From Gonatopus flavifemur (lineage: Eukaryota; Arthropoda; Insecta; Hymenoptera; Dryinidae), in contig JAFFJZ010000020.1 of NCBI GenBank assembly GCA_018340375.1, positions 3,844,001 to 3,908,000 of the forward strand: DNA of 64,000 bases, in the 5' to 3' direction. A model generated the notes under the pieces. That model did no database searches, had not been told where the DNA came from, and saw nothing but the letters and a program-made list of their open reading frames with translations. A program made the translations under genes and the position numbers. Each line of letters opens with the position of its first letter. Position 1 is the stretch's first letter. Shown here one piece after another: positions 56,695 to 64,000 of this stretch.

Positions 56695-59600
56695 AACCTT
56701 TGCACTCGGATATTTATATTTCTATCAATGTGAGATATTATTACTATGGGAGAAACTCACTGAATTTCATTCACAAAGTAACGTATCACGGCATTTTTAT
56801 TTATTCTCCAGAATATTTCTGATTATAAAATTCAGAGATGAATGCATATGCTAGTCCAATGAGACATACAAATATTCTTATAAACATCTTTTGATTCTAA
56901 AATTCATGAAATTCAAATCAATCAACGCTTATAAACTTTTATATAATCCACTAGACCAATAATAGAACTGTTAAAGTTATTGTGATTTACATTCACGAAC
57001 ATTTGTCAACGGAGAGACACTCGGGGAGATTTGATAAATGTCAATTCACAGTCCAGTTCGCTATATAAAGGTTCGTGATCAAATTTCAACACGAGAAGAA
57101 TTGTCAAGTCTTGGAACATCATCCTCAAAAATCATCTCATAAACCATCGTTATGAATATAGACTACACTTGGAAGAGGAAATCATGTCACGAATCATCCA
57201 AATCATTCTTTTATTTTAAAATTGAACAGAATAACCATTGGATAATGATGAAGATTGTTACTGAACGTAAGAAAAGTGAAGATTTAGCCACATCTTTGTA
57301 TCCATGAGCTTTAAAATTGCACGTTTCAGGGTTCCCAGAGGTATGGAAAACTAAGAAGAGCATATTATAAGAGGAGCTATTGAATAATTTCACAATTAAC
57401 ACGTTCCTTCAGCACGTGAATAGGGTACACCCTATTTGAAACTATATATAAACCCAAGTACGTGATAATTGTGAGTTGACTTGATGGAATTCTAAAACAC
57501 TACACGTCATACATCTAATGGATAAACTGACTAGGTAATAAATTCAAGAGCTATAAACTTAATAGTCCAATTTTTAGAATGGTTTTCAACGGCATCATAC
57601 GTGTGTGGACGTAATTGGTAACACTGATGCTATAATCGCTGTGGAAATCGGTCCGTTGATTTGAGTGGGATTTTATATTTCCTATCGTACAATATTTATA
57701 CGTACACAATTCATTTGCAAAATGTCTTATTACCGTGGGTCAAATTTTTTCTTCAAATTTATCAAATAAATTCTTTCTTGAATATGTTATAACGTTAATT
57801 CGCCACAGGCATATGAGCGTGAATGCGCACATATTAAGATTGTAGCGGATAAAAGAGATGAAATAAAACCATGACAGATAATAGAAATGAGAAACAAAGT
57901 AAAGACTGATGGATTAACTCTGATGAACGTTTCGTTTCACAAAAAAATTCGTACGCAAAATTTCAAATAGTTATTCCAGATCAATGTTGTGTTGTATTTC
58001 GAATAATCATTATTTGAAAATCTGAAAATTCTTTCAATATACTATATATATATGTATTCTTATTTCGTTTACTTCGAACTCTTTGCGTACTCTATCGATA
58101 TGACTGCACCATGTGTATATATTTTCACCGTAAAATAGTTATGGAATATCTATGGTAAATTATGAATGTATATATTAGAGATGACTTATGTATAAACAAA
58201 TCTAATTGCTAAGATATCATTTTGTACATTTGGAATTTCCAGGTTTTCAAATTCTAGAGGGAATGCTGCACGAATATTCAGTAAGATTCATTATTGTGAA
58301 TAAAATGTCTTATGTAGTTGCTTTTGAAGGGATGAGCGATTAAGAATCCCATTATTCTATTATCACGCTTCAATGTATGTACTCTCGAAAACACATCCGC
58401 ACGCGCTATAGCGCTATCGTTTGATGTTTATTGTTTAAGGAGGATTCTGTTTCACAAATCTCGAAGACCTCTTGGAAAGATTATCAGTATTTGATAGGAT
58501 GTTTTGAAAATATCTTTGGGATTTTTTCATTTATGCCCAAGTTTTCAAGTTTTTTGTTTCATCGAAGAATCGGAAAATTTGATGGATTTGTTGAGAAAGA
58601 AATGCACTGTAACGGAATTATATTTGAGAAGTATTTATGAAATCTATAAATTACATAAAACGACAGTTACTTTTGTATTCGATGACGACATTTGTTCATT
58701 GTAAAATATTGTTTTGGGAAGTTAGCAGAAATGTTGAAATCACATGATAGAAAACATTGCGTTCGACTATTTGCCTTTGATTTTGCCAAATCGTTCATGT
58801 ATGATTTTTCAGAAAGACTCGAAAAGTGTTTCACACGGATGATACTGTATTTCTAAATATAGCGGACCCAAGGAATTTGAACGAAAATTGATTGTTCTAA
58901 TCGCAAGACCAGTTTATAAAAGTTCGTTGAACGTATTTGAACTTTCGATATTCACTAATAATATTTTTCTGAAATCATCATAGATTATCTATCATCAGGG
59001 ACGATGTTGGTGGTCCGTTCATCAAAGTAGTATCAAAATAATGTAATTTTGACTGAAAATTGACTGAAATGACATTATTTTGACGAAGTTGTTCTCATAG
59101 AAGCCAAAGGATCGTTCGAACTGTTTTAGGTATTCCATGAATGACTCCAAACTCTCCGGAGCGTTCCACGAAAACGGTTTCAACGTGGGAACGAATCTGG
59201 AAGAGCAAATCAATATCATCCTTTCGAAATTACAGTGATCTTTTCTCTTGGACCTCAGAAGACGAACAACAGGGTCCATAACATTCCATCAATTTTTCTG
59301 GGAAAAAAAGAAAACATTAACATAAGGTAATCAGGGAATGCGTGATGCAGAGTATGAAAAAAAAAGATATTTTCAATTGACAAATTAGATAATTTGATAA
59401 TCCATTCATGAGGCCTACTGTAATACGTGTTCTCAATATTCCCCAAACGGCTGCGCACTCTTTTCAATGATTTTTCTTTCATTTTAACTTGGAATACTTG
59501 GTTTATCGTCAATGATACAGAATATTTCCTCTTTTTCTTCGAATATTTCAACTAAACACAAATATAAAATTGTTTATAAAACTAAATTAAATTTTTCGTT

Positions 59601-62600
59601 CCTCAGTGATTATCGTCACTTGTTGATCAGTTTTTTTGTTTAAAATATGATTTTATGGAGGGTTTGAGATCAAATATCTTCAATGTATAGAATTGTCTTC
59701 TACATCAAATGATTCACAGCATGAAATTTGAAGTGGTTCCATTTAAAAGGAAATTCTATCGAATAGTAGCGCTGTAGCGCTGTAGCAGCAATGCTTGATC
59801 TTTACTATCCCTTCAAGTATTTTTCAATTTACGGAAAAGAGTAATAATAAATAAAAGTGGAAAAATTAGTGAGCAAAACAAGTATTTTTATCTACCTAGA
59901 ACAATATTATCATAACATAACGAAGCTTCAATAGTTCCTAGTTCGTATGGAATATAGTTTCAATGTTCTATAAACAAAAATCAATTTTGTGTGTTTGAAA
60001 TTATCAAATTGGACAAGAAAATTCTTTTTTTATGAACACATATATATACATAATTGATAAGTTATCTCTACTTTTGTGGATTGAAGAAAACTCGCTGTGA
60101 TTATGCTAAGTTTGTACGTAAGTCTAGGTATTAAGAATCAGTTTTGGGATCAATAATATCACTTTTAATCAGGAACAAAAAATAATTTTTTAAAAATTCT
60201 GTATCTCTTCCATGTTTCGTAACAATATTCTGATGAGGATCGATAAAAAGAACTGCACACAGTAGGAAATAGATAACAACCAACATCATCGTGACCTACG
60301 TTTCATTTGATATTATTGGAAACTTCGTTGGATGTAGATACGTTTATTAGATTATGATGATAGATAAATTGGATGTATAGGGTGTTATTATTCAATTTTT
60401 CATTGTTGATTTCTTTTCAACAAATTCAATGATTCATATTCAACGTTTGAATAACCTATACATACGTGTTTACAACGTTAGATCGTGGTGCTTTGTACAT
60501 TTTAATATAATCATTTAGAAAATAACGAGTCGTTTTTGAAATATGAATTAATAGTAAGTTGCTGTTGCTGTAAAGAAGAAAAAAAATAACAGTAGATTTT
60601 ATTCTAATGTAATTGAGAATAAACAATATCATCAGTTATAAGGAAAGAGCTATAGGCTTTGTGTATAAATTAAAAATTTCTAAACTTGTAGTATAGGTCG
60701 ATGCCAATGTTACAATTTTAGGAATGAATTATCGCATATGCAGTAATTCTATTCTTGCATCATAATAATCCACATAAATCGCTTCGCTTTGAGTAAAAAC
60801 GACAGACAGGAAGAAAGAAAGAAAAAGAGTACATATATGATTGATGCAAAAAGTAAAATTGCTAGCAATATGTGCAGACGTTTGAGGATCCAAGTACCTT
60901 GAGGATATCACATCATTCTGTTCTACGTAAAACCCGAAGCAACGTGTGATATTCCTCACGGTACGTCTAAATACAAATCTTTTAATCTTTTGTAAATTTT
61001 ATCTTTACGATAAAACAAGAATTCAATGAAATTTATCAAATTGATAAAGTTAACCACCAGCATGTATAGAATCGGGGCCTCTGTCTACATACTTGATGAA
61101 AATTCTAGATCGGAATGATACTCGAGGTTTTATTATATCAATAATCAACTGGAACGTACTTTTGTACTTTGTCTTTATTATCACTTTTGTATGGCGTTTG
61201 GTTTTTTGTAAAGAAAAGATTTACAATTTTATATGTATATATATTTTATATATTTCAAATATTCATTCTGAAATCTTAACGAGCTTCGTGCGCTTCTAGC
61301 ATTGTGCGGTTAAAGAAATATTTTCCCAGGTAAAAAGCAGTTGTTGAATAAAAAAAGAATTATACAAACAAGAAAAAAAGAAGAAAACAAAATCTTATCA
61401 TTCAAACGATCGTTGTTGTTGTTGTTGTTTCGAGTAGTCCAGGGGCCCTTAATCATGGCGATATTATCATAACGGAATCTTACTTTCAAATTCTTTCTGA
61501 CACTTCCTAAATGAAATTTTTTATAGAGAAAAAGACGTTATCATTGATGCCTTGCGTAAGTAAATTTGTATATTTAAATATAGATTACACACTTCATGTC
61601 AATTGTAGAAACAAAAAGCTGACACCAGCGACATTTATTATTGCGATGAAAATCATACATAGACGAATTTATATATGCGTATTAAAATAGTTCACCAAGT
61701 TGCCAGGCTAATGATTGATAAGTATAGTTACGAGATGTAAAATTATTATGTTCGTTGAAAATGTATCCGACATAAAATATGTGTTCCATCAAAATGCTTT
61801 TTGTCGCAAATATTATTGCCTGCAAATGAAACTTGAAATTATAGGAAGACATCTATTACGACAGAAATCCAAACAGCTCATACCACTCATAAAAATATTT
61901 AATATCAATATCGAATAAAGAATTTTCAATTATATCGTTTTTTTTTGTTTGTCGAATACCTTTCCTTGCCAAGAATTTTGTAAATCTCTCTCTGAATTCT
62001 TGTAAAAGTCCTCTCCAATCTTCCCCATCCCTTCCTATCTATTATTGTTGCTAAGAAAGCATAGGGAACTGTTTCAGCCTTCAACATCAATTACTTGTTT
62101 TCCAGCTCACGAATCTATTTGCATAAGTTCTCACGTGCTGTGAAAGCTTCTTTGTTGACAGAGAAAAAGTCTGATAAGTGTTGATGAATTCTTTGACAAC
62201 AACACATCACAATCTCACTGAGAATTTTCATTTTATACATCTTTCTGAGATGTTCCATAATGGTCTACAGTGTCTGATAGTATCCAATTCTGTGCTGATC
62301 AATTCTCGTAATGGGATTATAAACTCTCATCAAGTCTCATGGATTTCACGTATCGCTTTAGTTGAAACTAAAAATTATCGCACATGTGGAGCAGAGGCAG
62401 CAAGATAATAATGGAAGAAAATAACAGCCCCTCTATTACTTTTATCAGCAATGTTGATGATTTGCAAAGAAAGCTTAGGAGGAAAGATAAAGATCTGACA
62501 AAAACTAAGCTAGTGCATGTTGTTATTCTTCCATACTTCAACTACTGTTCATTAATTTAATTTGATACTTCACAGAACGAGCTATTGGACCGTAGCGTGC

Positions 62601-63022
62601 TTCAAATTTGAAGAAGGATGAACATTAGAGTGGGTCGAAAAAAGTAATTTTCCGAGTATCGAATTCTAATAGTGTGGAAAAGTTGCGCGTTTGCATGCCA
62701 AATAAGGGAAAAATTGGTAAAAATTCCTGTCTCAAATCCCCAATCCCCACAAAGCGCCCAAAGTTTGAAAAAATGACCCAAAACACCAAAAATTACACTG
62801 AAGCTCAAATTGCATAGATTCAGTTCTTGAACTTCTAATGGTGTGAAACTACTTCATTTTGATTACCTGATGACAGAAAAATTTTAGGAAAAACCGCGTA
62901 CTCAATTTTGAATCTGTGCATAGAGCGGATTAAAGGTCGCGGATTTTGGTGAGAAACTCATATTTTCAGTTTGACAAATAGATCCACTGTTATATTGAAA
63001 ATATAAACGAGGTCGTTCTTCA
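56695..63022. other. No gene recognised downstream of TMCC
   Basis: 6.3 kb of AT-rich sequence. All open frames are short and of low-complexity or random composition. I see no paired terminal repeats, in sharp contrast to 1-47 kb. It may be distal 3' UTR, intergenic DNA or an intron of an unseen gene. Confidence 0.45.
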
Positions 63023-64000
63023 TCATCAATTTCCTCCTATGAATGATTTCATTTATTCAACTTGGGTCCGAATACATCACCTCGCAGTTCTTCGCCCATT
63101 TCGGAAAATTATTTCTTCCAAAACAACCCAGAACACACCACGTGGAGGTAGCTGCACTTCGAGTTCCACCCACGCCCTGCCCAACCATCCAACCATTTTA
63201 GGCGTGGTGATTAATTATCATATTAATATTATCTTCGACGAATATTTTTTGAAAACAACAAGGCATTTCCCGAACAATATAAAACAAATACTTGACCCAG
63301 TGATTGAGAGAAACGCGTTCTTCTGTCATCCAGAAAACATGCTGTTAGCCATGATCACGGATAAGAGACGAAATATGCGAGAATTGGGTTATAGAAGGAT
63401 ATTAGAAGCAAGGAATCAACACTTGAAGGAAAAAATTGTCAGAACTTTCAAACCGCCTTCAATAAATTTCGATCCTACCGAATACCACGAGCTTATTGAT
63501 TGGACGAAATGTAAGCTGTTGTCTCCTCCAATGATGCAAAGTTTGGAATCAGAGGATATTTCATCACTTATACAAAATAAAACCCTGCCTGAATATAAAT
63601 TTTTCAACTTTCCCTGCCACATCCAAGCAGTTGAAAGATGCGTTAAACTCCTCACAGAGTCGGCTGGTAGAGTTTGTGGACCAGAAAACAGTGATGGCTT
63701 CACCAGAACAACTTTGTATTCAAGACCGTTAATGCCAAAATTCGACCAGAAATCTGGATTTCAAACAGCTTTAATTGATAGTCGTTGAAAATAATATTAA
63801 TATAATAATTAATTCCCGCGCCCAAAATGGCTGGATGGTTGGGCAGGGCGTGGGTGGAACTCGAAGTGCAGCCACCTCCACGTGGTGAGTTCTGGGTTAT
63901 TTTGGCAGAAATAATTTTGCGAAATGGGCGAAGAACTGCGAGGTGATGTATTCGGACCCAAGTTGAATAAATGAAATCATTCATAGGAGGAAATTGATGA
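63023..64000. mobile_element. TIR element with about 180-bp arms, cut by the window end
   Basis: The stretch from 63023 (TCATCAATTTCCTCCTATG) through about 63206 is matched in reverse complement by 63817-64000, including CACGTGGAGGTAGCTGCACT. The match runs into the last base of the window, so the right end and any target duplication lie beyond. Between the arms is about 610 bp containing a protein-like ORF fragment. Confidence 0.8.
63222..63788 (+). pseudogene. Protein-like ORF fragment inside the TIR element
   Basis: An open frame continues from the left arm (ATG at 63039, which reads through repeat sequence) to TGA at 63788. The part outside the arm, about 190 residues, has natural-looking composition, with blocks such as MLLAMITDKRRNMRELGYRR, EYHELIDWTKCKLLSPPMMQ and FPCHIQAVERCVKLLTESAG. 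I have a vague memory of similar blocks in multi-copy arthropod and cnidarian proteins of unknown function but cannot name a family. The N-terminus appears truncated by the repeat arm, so it is probably a captured or leftover piece rather than a working gene. Alternatively it is the element's own reduced ORF. Confidence 0.5.

Noticed and set aside
1..64000. tRNA, rRNA or other structured RNA genes
   Set aside because: I saw no cloverleaf with A/B box promoters or rRNA-like sequence by eye. A covariance-model scan would be needed to exclude small ones.

Overview
The window looks like a stretch of an insect nuclear genome. It is AT-rich, and its host genes have spliced exons with GT/AG junctions. 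It is crowded with animal-type DNA transposons (mariner, a DD41D Tc1/mariner relative, Mutator-like elements, many small palindromic MITEs) and carries a decayed Ty3/Gypsy-like retroelement. A 121-bp tandem repeat with a GCCGCCATATTGGATCC core resembles repeats I associate with Hymenoptera, so a wasp, sawfly or bee is my best guess, held with low confidence. No bacterial features are present.

Only two host genes can be supported. GSKIP (GSK3-interacting protein, 123 aa, plus strand) is at 23606-23977. A TMCC-family gene (transmembrane and coiled-coil ER protein, plus strand) is at 49958-54986. I could assemble it from ten exons, one of them a 9-nt candidate microexon, into a protein of about 577 aa. 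An isolated ATG plus donor site at 24971-25022 may be the first coding exon of something, or noise.

Layout. 1-3.4 kb: a DD41D transposon with an intact 353-aa transposase and about 365-bp terminal inverted repeats. 5.0-9.6 kb (minus strand): a truncated Gypsy-like element (integrase remnant, a basic downstream ORF, polypurine tract, probable 3' LTR) split by an 894-bp MITE. 10.5-13.0 kb: a repeat-filled TIR element and a 504-bp foldback element. 13.4-14.0 kb: the 121-bp tandem repeat. 16.0-16.9 kb: an internally deleted mariner. 17.2-22.1 kb: a mariner broken by a deep nest of insertions (mariner, solo-LTR-like, Mutator-like with perfect 9-bp TSD, CCCAGATAG element, then foldback and TTAA elements). 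22.5-25 kb: the GSKIP neighbourhood. 27-31.2 kb: a cluster of MITEs. 31.7-37.5 kb: a 5.7-kb Mutator-like palindromic element whose two arms are filled with a 174-bp satellite in opposite orientations, with a 1,045-bp higher-order repeat in one arm. This is the most striking object in the window. 37.6-47.1 kb: more MITEs, a third dead mariner and several foldback elements. 47.2-63.0 kb: the TMCC locus and surroundings, with no TIR element that I can recognise. 63.0 kb to the edge: a TIR element holding a captured or remnant ORF, cut by the window end.

The genes do not form a pathway together. The window mainly records transposon layering, and target-site duplications at many boundaries let the order of insertion be read.
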